From Caldilineales bacterium (GTDB lineage: Bacteria > Chloroflexota > Anaerolineae > Caldilineales > Caldilineaceae), in NCBI GenBank assembly GCA_012271135.1, contig JAAXGZ010000072.1:32919-96918 (forward strand): a stretch of 64,000 bases of DNA. Reading direction: 5' to 3'. The position numbers and the translations under genes were made by a program. The first letter of the stretch is position 1. Every line of letters begins with the position of its first letter. The notes below the pieces were generated by a model that was given only the letters and a program-made list of their open reading frames with translations, was not told the origin of the DNA and ran no database searches. This document shows, one piece after another, positions 17,251 through 25,831 of the stretch.

Positions 17251-17385
17251 GGCGATACGGCTGAGACAATCTTGCACGAATACCCCTTCCTGGAGCCTGA
17301 GGACATTCAAGTCTGCCTGATCTACGCTCACCGCCCGATCGCTGGCGAGGTTGTGCACGATCGCGTGCCAGTCAGCGGGTCGTGA
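17223..17385 (+). pseudogene. 3' fragment of the split DUF433 antitoxin gene
   Basis: On the plus strand after the IS remnant the frame reads LLRLLAAGDTAETILHEYPF then LEPEDIQVCLIYA, the second half of DUF433, ending with VPVSGS and TGA at 17383. It continues the fragment at 16362-16440 after loss of perhaps 5-10 codons. The stop overlaps a GTG start of the toxin fragment, the normal antitoxin-toxin layout for this family pair. Confidence 0.7.
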
Positions 17386-17483
17386 GGTTTTTGCTCGACG
17401 TCTGCGCCGCGTCGCGCAGCATGCAAACGACATTGACCGCGCTCGGGCACGACGTGCTGTCGACGGTTTCGCTGCCGCTGTAA
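17382..17483 (+). pseudogene. 5' fragment of a DUF5615 PIN-like toxin gene
   Basis: A GTG at 17382 overlaps the antitoxin stop. The frame reads VRFLLDVCAASRSMQTTLTA then LGHDVLSTVSLPL and stops after 33 codons. FLLD at the start and LGHDV match the opening of DUF5615 toxins, which are normally 110-120 residues. The rest is missing, and the aminotransferase gene ends 6 bases further on, so a deletion removed the toxin body. The module is non-functional. Confidence 0.6.
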
Positions 17484-17489
17484 GTTCCC

Positions 17490-18401
17490 TCAGAAGGGCA
17501 AGGGGGTTCCGGATGCAGTCGTCAGGGCGGTGTACGTGGCCTGCAACTTCGCTGTTACCGGGCCTATGGCCCCGGTACCAATGATGCGACCGTCCACTTC
17601 CAGCACCGGGGTTAGTTCGCCCATGGTGCCGGTGGTGAAGCATTCGTCCGCACCGTAGACGTCGGCCATGGTGATCCGCATTTCGCGGTAGGGCTGTCCG
17701 AGGTTCCGGGCCATTTCCAGCACAACGCCCCGGGTGATGCCGGGCAGGCAGCTGTCGGCCCATGGGGTGCGCAGCTCGCCGTCCTGCACCAGAAACAGGT
17801 TGGTGGCATTGGTCTCGGCCACGTAGCCGGCCAGGTCGAGCATGATGGCGTCGTCCGCACCGGCCAGGTTGGCGTCGATTTTGGCCAGGATGTTGTTGAT
17901 CAGGTTGTTGTGGTGGATTTTGGAATCCAGGCTCTGGGGCGAATTGCGCCGCCAAGTCGAAGTGACGAGGCAGATGCCGGTCCGCTTGTAGATTGGCTGC
18001 TTCCATTCGGCCAAGACGATGAGGCAGCTGCCGTACTGGTTGAGCCGAATGTCCATGCCGGAAGTGACCTTCATGCCTCGTGACAGTGTCAGGCGGACAT
18101 GGACCCCGTCCCTCATGTTGTTGGCCTTCAGGGTTTGGAACAGCGCCTGCTTGATGCTGTCCCGGCTCGGAATGTCGGTGAAGTGCATGGACCGTGCGGA
18201 CCGCAGGAGACGGTCCAGATGGGCATCCAGCTGAAAGACGCGCCCGTCATAGATGCGCAGGCCCTCCCACACGGCGTCGCCGCCTTGCACGGTGCTGTCG
18301 AACACGGAGACCTTGGCCTCCGCGCGGGGCAGGAGTTCCCCGCCGACGTGAATCAGGATGTCCGCGTTGCGGCTGTCCGGAAGGGCGGGGTCCGGTGTCA
18401 T
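17490..18401 (-). CDS. Class IV aminotransferase, branched-chain type
   Basis: 303 residues of fold-type IV PLP enzyme. N-terminal IHVGGELLPRAEAKVSVFDS is the conserved opening; the catalytic Lys is in SLDSKIHHNNLINN; downstream come DLAGYVAETNATNLFLV, LPGITRGVVLEMA and TTGTMGELTPV, all matching IlvE/D-amino-acid transaminase relatives. ATG 18401 was chosen since homology begins there and it overlaps the upstream stop as ATGA. It may transaminate branched-chain or related amino acids. Pairing with a sulfotransferase-like gene suggests a specialised role and not the housekeeping ilvE. Confidence 0.85.
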   Translation of the reverse strand: MTPDPALPDSRNADILIHVGGELLPRAEAKVSVFDSTVQGGDAVWEGLRIYDGRVFQLDAHLDRLLRSARSMHFTDIPSRDSIKQALFQTLKANNMRDGVHVRLTLSRGMKVTSGMDIRLNQYGSCLIVLAEWKQPIYKRTGICLVTSTWRRNSPQSLDSKIHHNNLINNILAKIDANLAGADDAIMLDLAGYVAETNATNLFLVQDGELRTPWADSCLPGITRGVVLEMARNLGQPYREMRITMADVYGADECFTTGTMGELTPVLEVDGRIIGTGAIGPVTAKLQATYTALTTASGTPLPF

Positions 18402-19141
18402 GCTTGGTTTTCCTTTGGTTCCAACGCGACCTGACGCAGGGCCGTGTAGTACGGCAGGCACTCCTGCAGAAGATCGTTTAGGTGGTCTGGAAATGGTTCC
18501 GCAGGAGCCACCCAGGGATTGAACCCCGTGGTTTTGTGGGCTGCTGCATACCAGTGGGAAGCCCAAACTCCGTCTTCGGGTTTGGGCCCGGCCGGCCACG
18601 ACAGCATGGTGGGTTCGAAGGGGATGTTCAGATGCCTGCACAGAAGACACAGCACGGCTTCCGGCTGGTTCTGTAGCAGCTTTGAGTCCACGACGGCGGG
18701 TTCCTGCCCCATGCCTTCAAGGGTTTGGTACAGATCCAGGTGCAGTGCCAGACCCGTGTCCTCCAGCCTTGGCGTGGTTAGCACCCTTCCCAGCGACGGA
18801 AGCATGGAATGGGGATCGCGGATGAGCAGAAAATGCCGGCCCTCACGCAGGAACGATCGGTCGAGATCCAGCAGGTGGTGGGTCATCTGCTTGAAAAATA
18901 CGACCGGCTTGGCGGCGGGACCGCGGAACTGTCGCGCGATGACCTTCTGCGGATCCTGCTCTTGGCTGGCGATCACTTCGGCGGCAATGGGGTGGTCCGC
19001 GCTGGTGGCCGCCAGGTAGGAGGCGTAGAGCGGTTCGTCTACCACCAGTGTGTCGGACCGCTCACGGAACGCGTACATGGTGGCCGTGGAGATGTTTCGC
19101 GGTCCCGACCACATGTGGATGCGCAACGGATTGGAGAACAT
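18398..19141 (-). CDS. Sulfotransferase-like P-loop protein
   Basis: 247 residues from ATG 19141 (a TTG 12 bases upstream is also possible). IHMWSGPRNISTATMYAFRE carries the phosphosulfate-binding loop of PAPS-dependent sulfotransferase relatives, and FLLIRDPHSMLPSL matches the second cofactor region. The remainder (AVVDSKLLQNQPEAVLCLLC) is typical of the bacterial subgroup encoded next to class IV aminotransferases. The stop overlaps the aminotransferase ATG, so the two are translationally coupled. Whether it transfers sulfate or has another nucleotide-dependent role is not known to me. Confidence 0.7.
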   Translation of the reverse strand: MFSNPLRIHMWSGPRNISTATMYAFRERSDTLVVDEPLYASYLAATSADHPIAAEVIASQEQDPQKVIARQFRGPAAKPVVFFKQMTHHLLDLDRSFLREGRHFLLIRDPHSMLPSLGRVLTTPRLEDTGLALHLDLYQTLEGMGQEPAVVDSKLLQNQPEAVLCLLCRHLNIPFEPTMLSWPAGPKPEDGVWASHWYAAAHKTTGFNPWVAPAEPFPDHLNDLLQECLPYYTALRQVALEPKENQA

Positions 19142-19253
19142 ATCGGGATGCAACTCGTTGTAGGCGGCTGGATCGGTAATGGCTGACGGCCGCCCAAGTG
19201 GTGCAGAATCGGAGGACGGGTCGAAACGGAATTACGTCTAGGAGGGAGCGAGG

Positions 19254-20309
19254 ATGCAGGAACTCAGAGTGGGAATCATCGGGATGGGGATCGGGCGCGC
19301 GAATGCAATCGCCCTTAATTCGTCCCCTCGCTGCCGGGTTACGGCCCTCTGCGACATTCTACCTGAGCGCATGCCCGAGATTGCCGCTCAGATTCCCAGC
19401 CGACCGGACCTCTTCTTCACGGATCACCGCGAACTTTGTGCCAGTGACGAAGTGGACGCGATCTTCGTGGGCACGCCCAATCAGTTCCATGTGCCGGTGG
19501 CCATGGATGTGCTCAAGGCTGGCAAACACGTAATGGTGACCAAACCCTTGGCCGATGCCCTCCAACCTGCTGAGGACCTGGTTGCGCTTGCCGAATCCAC
19601 AGGACTGGTCAACATGATGTCCCTGTCCACCCGTTACAGCCCGGCTATCCAGTTCCTGGGACACCAAGTGCAGCAAGGGACCATGGGTGAGATTTACTAC
19701 GCGCGGGCACGCAGCGTGCGCCGGGACGGAATCCCGGCCTGGAGCCCTGGTTTTGTGCGGGAGGGTGGCGGTGCCTTCCGGGACATGGGGGTCCACTATC
19801 TGGACTCGGCTTGGTGGGTGATGGGCCTGCCGGAACCGGAGTCCGTGATGGGGGTGGCCGGAGCCAAGTTCGGCCCCCGCGGCCAAGGCTACTTCTCCAC
19901 GGAGGGCCGGGTTCGGCCACCGGAGGAGTACTGGCGGCAGTTCAAGGCGGACGACTACGGAGGCGGAATCGTGCGTTTTCGGAACGGTGCCGGCTTGATC
20001 ATCGAGAGCTTTTGGGCCAGCCACCAGGAACCGGAACGGCAGATTGAGCTATTCGGTACGGAGGGTGGCGCGACGCTCCACCCATTGACGCTGTTTCGAA
20101 CCTGTGACGGCGAGCAGCAGAACATCGCGGTGGAGCAGCCGGAAGACAAACAACAGGCCTGGCTGAACGTGGCCCAACACTTCATCGACTGCATTCTGGA
20201 CGGCGCGGAATGCCAAGCCCCCTTGAGGCATGGCCTGGAGGTCCAGCGGATGATGGAGGGTCTCCTGGAGAGCGCACAAACCGGGCAACCAGTCTACTTC
20301 CCGGAATAG
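19254..20309 (+). CDS. Gfo/Idh/MocA-family oxidoreductase
   Basis: 351 residues. The N-terminal Rossmann motif is VGIIGMGIGRANAIAL, followed by DEVDAIFVGTPNQFHVPVAM and the EKP-equivalent HVMVTKPLADA. The C-terminal domain contains GGAFRDMGVHYLDSAWWVMG, with the usual Asp and His. An excellent ribosome site (AGGAGGGAG) precedes ATG 19254. These enzymes oxidise or reduce sugars, inositols and related polyols with NAD(P). The adjacent ABC importer and dioxygenases suggest a pathway for an imported carbohydrate or osmolyte. The EKP Glu is replaced by Thr (TKP), so activity details may differ. Confidence 0.85.
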   Translation: MQELRVGIIGMGIGRANAIALNSSPRCRVTALCDILPERMPEIAAQIPSRPDLFFTDHRELCASDEVDAIFVGTPNQFHVPVAMDVLKAGKHVMVTKPLADALQPAEDLVALAESTGLVNMMSLSTRYSPAIQFLGHQVQQGTMGEIYYARARSVRRDGIPAWSPGFVREGGGAFRDMGVHYLDSAWWVMGLPEPESVMGVAGAKFGPRGQGYFSTEGRVRPPEEYWRQFKADDYGGGIVRFRNGAGLIIESFWASHQEPERQIELFGTEGGATLHPLTLFRTCDGEQQNIAVEQPEDKQQAWLNVAQHFIDCILDGAECQAPLRHGLEVQRMMEGLLESAQTGQPVYFPE

Positions 20310-20354
20310 CCATGGTTGTCCGTGACCGGACCCGGTATCCGTGTGTCCCGCCGG

Positions 20355-21257
20355 TTACTGCTGCCTCAGAGGCTCCCTGGTTTCTTCATCCACCACGGTG
20401 AGGGGTTCCCTCGGCACCGGCGTAAGGTCGTATGCGTGCCAGAAATACTGATACTTGTCGGATTTCCAGTCCCTGTAGATTTCTTCCCAAGTCTGCTGTG
20501 TCCCATGCGGCACCAGTACATAGTCCACGATCGGATCGGTAGTTCGCTGATATCGGTAATCGGCAGACAAGCGAAGCCTGTCGCCTGAGCGGTTGGGGAG
20601 ACCCCGATGCACGGTGTGGCTGTGGAAGAACAGGGCATCTCCCATCTCAAAGGGACTGGACACCCATTCGCCTTCAACACCCTGCGTCAGGGTCTTTACG
20701 CCCCCGGCACCAAGCGAAGGCGCTACGGGCAGGATGCCGAACTTGTGAGACCCTGCCAGCACGCTCAATCCGCCATGGCTTTGAGGACAGGCTCCCAGCG
20801 GGATCCAGGCGGTCCAGACATCTGGATTGCCCTGGATGTGGAAAAAATCCTGATGTGCAGGTGTGGTGTGTTCCGTTGCGGACGGGAAAATCACTCTGGC
20901 GATGTTGGCTGGGTGCAGCATGGCATCGCTGCCAAGCAGACTGGTCATCAGGTCCATGACCGCCTGGTCGTGAGCCAGCGAATGAAACGACTCAATTAGT
21001 TGAATGCGGTCGTATACCGGCTGGTGCTCCTCGTCGCCATGGATGGCTGCTGAACGATGGGTGATGGCTTCGAGAAGGTCGGTGCCCGGGGCGATCCAGC
21101 CGCACTCAAGGAGGAGCCGGGTCATGTCCCTGCGGGTTTCCAGGATGTCGTCCTGATTGACAAATCCCTTCATGAACAAATATCCGTCGCGATTAGCCCG
21201 GTCGCGCAGGGCGGACGGTTCGTGCAACAGGTCGTTGGAAACTATGAACGGTTCCAT
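20355..21257 (-). CDS. Phytanoyl-CoA dioxygenase-family protein
   Basis: 300 residues from ATG 21257, which has AAAGG upstream at suitable distance; the frame extends further upstream but without homology. Iron-binding residues are HQDFF (HxD) and the distal His in HSHTVHRGLPNRS, followed by the 2-oxoglutarate-binding Arg in RLRLSADYRYQ. The family hydroxylates lipophilic or small organic substrates using Fe(II) and 2-oxoglutarate. It is transcribed away from the ABC importer genes and shares the intergenic region with them. A second member of the family closes the importer cluster at 25.1 kb. The substrate is unknown. Confidence 0.82.
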   Translation of the reverse strand: MEPFIVSNDLLHEPSALRDRANRDGYLFMKGFVNQDDILETRRDMTRLLLECGWIAPGTDLLEAITHRSAAIHGDEEHQPVYDRIQLIESFHSLAHDQAVMDLMTSLLGSDAMLHPANIARVIFPSATEHTTPAHQDFFHIQGNPDVWTAWIPLGACPQSHGGLSVLAGSHKFGILPVAPSLGAGGVKTLTQGVEGEWVSSPFEMGDALFFHSHTVHRGLPNRSGDRLRLSADYRYQRTTDPIVDYVLVPHGTQQTWEEIYRDWKSDKYQYFWHAYDLTPVPREPLTVVDEETREPLRQQ

Positions 21258-21654
21258 TGAGCACACCTTTCCGGTTGGAGTGGGGATTGGAAAGCCTGGA
21301 CGGGACGGGTCTGTATGGACTGTGCAATAAGTGTAGTACCTCTTGGAACGAGGTTGGAGCTGGTTCAATGTACATGCTCCTCATGGCCAATCGCCGGTTT
21401 GCAGAGCATCCGTTGATACTGATATCTGCGCGCACAGTTGACTTCCACTGGAAGTTCAATTTTACATAACATTGCAGGGGGAAACGTAGGGAGTGGGTGC
21501 TATAATCCCGCGGGTCTTCGGCCTCCTGACCTGACGCCTGCGGGGTCCCCTCGAAGCGGTCAGAAACCGGCGACTACCGTCTGCCGACAGGGAAGAGTTC
21601 CGACGCTTTCTTGTTCCAGGCAAGCCATGTCCCATCGCCACGGGGAGAGAAGTC
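21258..21654. other. Divergent control region between dioxygenase and importer genes
   Basis: About 400 bases between genes transcribed in opposite directions, with no gene of its own. It should hold both promoters. On the plus strand an extended -10 sits at 21498-21506. Around 21345-21380 the sequence becomes mixed and shows no convincing operator palindrome. Confidence 0.5.
21498..21506 (+). promoter_or_regulatory. Extended -10 promoter element of the ABC importer genes
   Basis: TGCTATAAT is an extended -10 (TGN plus a perfect TATAAT at 21501-21506) followed by CCCGCG. No clear -35 is present at 17 bases, as is common for extended -10 promoters. It leaves a leader of about 140 bases before the ATG at 21655. 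The same core with CCCGCG recurs at 38563 and 50732. Confidence 0.5.
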
Positions 21655-22989
21655 ATGACTGACCGATTGTCGCGTAGAACATTTTTGCGGGTAGGGGGTG
21701 GTCTCACTGTCCTGGGAACCCTTGCCGCCTGCGCCATGCCCACGGCTGGGCCTGCTGCGGACGCAGAGGCGGAGCAAGTGTCCGTGACCTTCTACACCAA
21801 CGACGTGGGTTGGCGGGAGGAGCGTTACAAGCGGATCATTCCGGACTTTGAGGCGGAATTTCCACACATCACGGTTGACTACACGCACTACACCACGAAT
21901 TGGGAAGCGTCGCTGACTACCTGGGCGGCGGGCGGCACCATGCCCAACGTCTTCTACAGCCGCACGCAGAAGACATCGGCACGCGCTCGCTTGGGCTGGA
22001 TACTGCCGCTCACCGGGTACATCGACGCCGATCCTGACAAAGATCTGCTGTTGGACGACTTCTGGCCGATTCAGGTGCCTCAGCTGCAATACGAGAACGA
22101 CTGGTACCTGATCCCGGAGAACATTTCCTCCATCACTATGCGGTATCAGGTGGAAGCCCTTGAGGCAGCGGGATTCAGCGCGCCGGATGAGCCTTGGTCC
22201 TACTACGAGGAGTGGCCGAACGTAGTCAAGGAATTGACCATTAGGGATGGTGACGAGACCACGCAGTGGGGGTTTGACGCCGGCTGGATGTTCCAATACA
22301 GCGGTTTCGCTTGGATCTGGTTGCCCGCCGGAATCGTGGACACGGATACCAACACGTGCATCATCGACCAGCCGGAGAACGTGAAGTCTCTCAATCAGCT
22401 GCAGGACATGAGGTTTCGCGATCGGCTGATTCCGCAGAGCGGTGACATTCCCGAGGGCGTCAACATGTTCGCCAGCGGCCGGCTGGCCATGAACATGGCC
22501 GGAGTCTGGGAAATCACCAGTACGCGGGATCAGGTCGGAGACATGGCTTGGGATATTGCCTTGATCCCTCAGAACCCTCTGAATCCTGGGGAGAACCTGT
22601 CCATCAACTACGGCGCGGGGTACGCCATGGGTGCTGAAACCAAGCATCCCGATGCTGCTTGGGACTTGATTCGGTACCTGTCTCTGCCGTCCATGCAGCA
22701 GGTGTTCATCGTTGAAGACAACTGGGCGTTGCCGGGACGCCGATCAGTGGCCAAGGACTGGCTGGACGGTGTGCTTTCGACGGGTTCCGGCATGCCGGCC
22801 CATGCGGAACACTGGATTACGGCTTTGGAGACGGGTCGCAGCGTGCCGGTCACAGCGGCGGAAAAGGAGATTGAGGACGTTTACCCCAATCTGATTGCGC
22901 CGATTCTCGTGACTGGCGAGTCCAGGGCGGAAGAAGCGCTGCCTCATATCCAGGCGGAAATACAAAAAGTACTCGACAAGTACGTCTAG
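21655..22989 (+). CDS. ABC importer substrate-binding lipoprotein, sugar type (family 1)
   Basis: 444 residues. The N-terminus combines a twin-arginine motif (SRRTFLRVGGG, Arg 7-8) with a lipobox (TLAAC, Cys 26), so it is a lipoprotein probably exported folded through Tat. The mature part matches family 1 extracellular solute-binding proteins (VTFYTNDVGWREERYKRIIP, WEASLTTWAAGGTMPNVFY, ALPGRRSVAKDW). Two permeases follow on the same strand. The ligand is probably a sugar, polyol or oligosaccharide. The residues that would tell which cannot be read by eye. No ATPase is encoded nearby, so a shared MsmX/UgpC-like ATPase elsewhere is expected. Confidence 0.9.
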   Translation: MTDRLSRRTFLRVGGGLTVLGTLAACAMPTAGPAADAEAEQVSVTFYTNDVGWREERYKRIIPDFEAEFPHITVDYTHYTTNWEASLTTWAAGGTMPNVFYSRTQKTSARARLGWILPLTGYIDADPDKDLLLDDFWPIQVPQLQYENDWYLIPENISSITMRYQVEALEAAGFSAPDEPWSYYEEWPNVVKELTIRDGDETTQWGFDAGWMFQYSGFAWIWLPAGIVDTDTNTCIIDQPENVKSLNQLQDMRFRDRLIPQSGDIPEGVNMFASGRLAMNMAGVWEITSTRDQVGDMAWDIALIPQNPLNPGENLSINYGAGYAMGAETKHPDAAWDLIRYLSLPSMQQVFIVEDNWALPGRRSVAKDWLDGVLSTGSGMPAHAEHWITALETGRSVPVTAAEKEIEDVYPNLIAPILVTGESRAEEALPHIQAEIQKVLDKYV

Positions 22990-22992
22990 AAA

Positions 22993-23029
22993 GGCAGAGG
23001 GAGAGGCGCAAGTCCGCCTCTCCCTTGCC
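22993..23029 (+). promoter_or_regulatory. Strong hairpin between binding-protein and permease genes
   Basis: GGCAGAGGGAGAGGCG (22993-23008) pairs with CGCCTCTCCCTTGCC (23015-23029) with a 6-base loop and one bulge. No T-run follows, so it is more likely an mRNA-stabilising element or attenuator that raises binding-protein level relative to the permeases than a full terminator. Confidence 0.65.
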
Positions 23030-23203
23030 ATTCCGACGGTCCACCGCCTGCCCGCCCCATACCCTTCGGCCGGCCCATTCCATGGTGCCAATGAATTCAC
23101 ACGAGGGCGGCCGGGACTGGATCTGCGGCTTGTCCGACTCTGTCGTTGCCGCCTCCGGCAGTGGCGGAGGCCGTTAGTCTTACGCGCTCCCCGGCCCGGC
23201 AGG

Positions 23204-24154
23204 GTGGTCCATGGCCATGACGCGCTGGATTACATAACCTTGAATACTCGGACAGTTAAGGGCGGCTTGGGCATCGCCCGGCGGGAGAACCTGGAAGCCT
23301 ATCTCTTTCTGCTGCCCTGGATCATCGGCTTTCTGGTCTTAACCATCGGCCCTATCCTCGCGTCTCTGGGCCTTTCCTTCACTGACTGGCAGGTGGGCCT
23401 GGGTATGAACTTCATCGGCCTGGAGAACTTCAGGCTGATGGTTGTCGAAGACGACCTGTTCAAGAAGAGTCTGGGGGTGACATTCAACTATTCCCTGATG
23501 GCGCTGCCCGCCGGTATCGTGGTCGCCTTGGCCATGGCATTGCTCCTGAATCAGAAGGTCTTCGGCATCGGGGTCTTCCGTACGATCTACTATCTGCCCG
23601 CGGTCACCTCCGGCGTGGCCGTGGCCATGCTTTGGGCATGGATTTTCAACAGCGAGTTCGGCCTCCTGAACTGGGCTCTCGACCTGATCAACGTTAAAGG
23701 CCCGGCCTGGCTGCTTGAGCCGCGCTGGGCGCTGCCCGCGTTCGCGGTCATGAGCCTCTGGGGTGCTGGCGGCCTCATGATCATTTACCTGGCCTCGTTG
23801 CAGGCCATTCCCCAGAACCTGTACGAGGCAGCCCAGATCGACGGGGCCAACGTGGCAAGGCAGTTTTTGCACGTGACTTTGCCCATGCTGACTCCAACCA
23901 TCCTGTTCAACCTGGTGGTAGGCATCATTGCCGTGTTTCAGACGTTCACCAATGCCTACATCATGACCGCAGGCGGACCCAACTTTGCCACGTACTTCTA
24001 CGTCCTGCATCTCTACAACAATGCGTTCGGTTATGCCCGTATGGGCTACGCCAGCGCCCTGGCCTGGGTTCTTTTCGTCATCGTGTTGGTCATGACCTTG
24101 GCGGTCCTGCGCACATCTCAGTACTGGGTCTTCTATTCCGGAGAAAAAGAGTGA
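23204..24154 (+). CDS. ABC importer permease, MalF/UgpA-like
   Basis: Up to 316 residues. Six transmembrane segments are apparent, starting with YLFLLPWIIGFLVLTIGPI, and the ATPase-docking EAA loop is YEAAQIDGANVARQFLHVTL. The start is uncertain: the frame opens with GTG 23204, but TTG codons at about 23242 would also fit, since homology begins at RRENLEAYLFLLP. The stop overlaps the GTG of the second permease by 4 bases. It pairs with the following gene to form the membrane channel. Confidence 0.88.
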   Translation: MVHGHDALDYITLNTRTVKGGLGIARRENLEAYLFLLPWIIGFLVLTIGPILASLGLSFTDWQVGLGMNFIGLENFRLMVVEDDLFKKSLGVTFNYSLMALPAGIVVALAMALLLNQKVFGIGVFRTIYYLPAVTSGVAVAMLWAWIFNSEFGLLNWALDLINVKGPAWLLEPRWALPAFAVMSLWGAGGLMIIYLASLQAIPQNLYEAAQIDGANVARQFLHVTLPMLTPTILFNLVVGIIAVFQTFTNAYIMTAGGPNFATYFYVLHLYNNAFGYARMGYASALAWVLFVIVLVMTLAVLRTSQYWVFYSGEKE

Positions 24155-25020
24155 GTCTGCAAGCGCCCGCGGACAAGCCGCAAGGCTGGACCTTCACCTA
24201 CAAGACACGGCGGGCCGTTTTGCAGCTGGCTGTGCTCCTGGTGGGCAGCGCCGTTTTTCTGACCCCTCTCGGCTGGATGGTCTTGACCAGCCTCAAGCCT
24301 ACCGAACAGATTTTTCTGTTTCCCCCGGAATTTATTCCCAAGCCCGTCGAGTGGGACAACTACGCTGAGGCTTGGAGCCAAGGCGAATTCTGGACGTATA
24401 CCCAGAACTCCACGCTGGTCGCGGCGTTGAACATCGCCGGCAACATTTTCGGTAGTTCGTTGCCCGCCTTCGCATTCGCGCGGCTACGCTTCACCGGGCG
24501 GCGCGTCCTTTTCCTGATCATGCTCAGTACCATGATGGTTCCGATCTGGGTCACAATCGTGCCCACCTTTCTGCTCTTCAAGTTCTTCGGCTGGAACGGT
24601 ACGTTGCTGCCGCTGATCGTGCCGGGCTTCTTCGCCGTGCCGTTCTACACGTTCCTGCTACGCCAGTATTTCCTCGGCATCTCCCATGAATTGGAGGACG
24701 CCGCGCGCATGGATGGGGCCAATTCCCTGACTATCTACTTCCGCATCGTGATGCCCTTGGCGCGACCCGCGCTGGCGACGGTGGCCATTTTCGCCTTCGT
24801 CTACCACTGGAACGACCTGATCACACCGCTCATCTATCTGACAGACGAGAAGCTCTTTACGGTAGCTCTGGGCTTGTCGCGCTTTCGCAACTCCTACCGC
24901 ATGGAAATGAGCCACATGATGGCCGCAGCCACCTTCGCGCTGGTGCCCGTGTTGATTATCTATTTCTTCACGCAGCGCCTGTTCATTCAAGGCATCGTGC
25001 TGTCCGGAAGCAAAGGCTAG
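24151..25020 (+). CDS. ABC importer permease, MalG/UgpE-like
   Basis: 289 residues with a GTG start at 24151 overlapping the previous stop. It has six transmembrane segments and the EAA loop LEDAARMDGANSLTIYFRIV near the C-terminal third. TSLKPTEQIFLFPPEFIP just after the first segment is characteristic of the MalG branch. It completes the importer with the lipoprotein and the first permease. Confidence 0.9.
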   Translation: MSLQAPADKPQGWTFTYKTRRAVLQLAVLLVGSAVFLTPLGWMVLTSLKPTEQIFLFPPEFIPKPVEWDNYAEAWSQGEFWTYTQNSTLVAALNIAGNIFGSSLPAFAFARLRFTGRRVLFLIMLSTMMVPIWVTIVPTFLLFKFFGWNGTLLPLIVPGFFAVPFYTFLLRQYFLGISHELEDAARMDGANSLTIYFRIVMPLARPALATVAIFAFVYHWNDLITPLIYLTDEKLFTVALGLSRFRNSYRMEMSHMMAAATFALVPVLIIYFFTQRLFIQGIVLSGSKG

Positions 25021-25081
25021 CAGCTTTTGCCGCAGACAGCCTGTTTCGCATCCCGAACCATTTCGGCATTTGGAGAAAGCT

Positions 25082-25831
25082 ATGGAGCGCCCGGATTACT
25101 CAATCATCCCCAACCAGATGAATCCTCTGCTGACTGCGGAATTGGAGCGAGATGTTGCGTTCTTCCGGAAGTGGGGTTACCTCATAGTCGAGGACGCGAT
25201 CACCTCCGATCAGGTGGAAACGCTGCGGGAGGCCTTGGACGAGACATTCGATCGCAACGGGGAAATGTTCACTCACCAACTACTGGAGGAGGATGACCGT
25301 TTCGCATTCCTGCTCGACAATCCGCCCGTACTGGACCGAATGCGGGCCATTCTGGGAAATTGCGTGCAGCTACACAGCGCCACCGCCCGCGTGACCGAGC
25401 CCGGTACGCCGGATCAGGACTGGCATCGAGACATGCCTTGGCCCGTGGATCCCGAAGGGACACCGTACGGCAGCGTTCCTGCCCAGATCAACTGCGGCTA
25501 CTATCTGGACTCGCTGACATTGGAAAACGGTCCCATCGCGGTGGTGCCTGGCAGCCAGAAGGCGTTGTTCAAGCCTCCGGAAGGACATCCCAAGTTCCCT
25601 GACGAATTCATCGTCTTTGCCAAGCCTGGCCAGGCGGTCATGTTCGACGGCTGGATCTACCACCGCGGCATGGCCAACAAATCGGAAGGACGGCGGCGGA
25701 CCTGCCTGATGTGCTACCAAAACGCCTGGATCAAGTCGCGAGAGCCGTTCGACGGTCCCAAAGTAGTGGAGTTGCGGGCCAACGGCACCAAGGATCAAAG
25801 GTTGTTGCTGGGAGAAATTGAAAAGTGGTGA
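25082..25831 (+). CDS. Phytanoyl-CoA dioxygenase-family protein
   Basis: 249 residues from ATG 25082, preceded by GGAGAAAG. Iron ligands are DWHRDMPWP (HxD) and the distal His in WIYHRGMANKS, with Arg in EGRRRTCLMCYQ for 2-oxoglutarate. It follows the importer by 61 bases on the same strand and is probably co-transcribed. Its sequence is clearly different from the dioxygenase at 20.4 kb, so it is not a recent duplicate. It probably hydroxylates the imported compound or a derivative. Confidence 0.83.
   Translation: MERPDYSIIPNQMNPLLTAELERDVAFFRKWGYLIVEDAITSDQVETLREALDETFDRNGEMFTHQLLEEDDRFAFLLDNPPVLDRMRAILGNCVQLHSATARVTEPGTPDQDWHRDMPWPVDPEGTPYGSVPAQINCGYYLDSLTLENGPIAVVPGSQKALFKPPEGHPKFPDEFIVFAKPGQAVMFDGWIYHRGMANKSEGRRRTCLMCYQNAWIKSREPFDGPKVVELRANGTKDQRLLLGEIEKW

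Noticed and set aside
16456..17385. Continuous plus-strand frame of 309 codons across the IS630 remnant
   Set aside because: Only its last 54 codons are real (DUF433 C-terminus). The rest is antisense to the transposase and is rich in Arg, Pro and Ser without a pattern of conservation.
17017..18006. Minus-strand frame of 329 codons overlapping the aminotransferase
   Set aside because: Its first two thirds are out-of-frame over the aminotransferase gene; only the end belongs to the IS630 transposase DNA-binding part.
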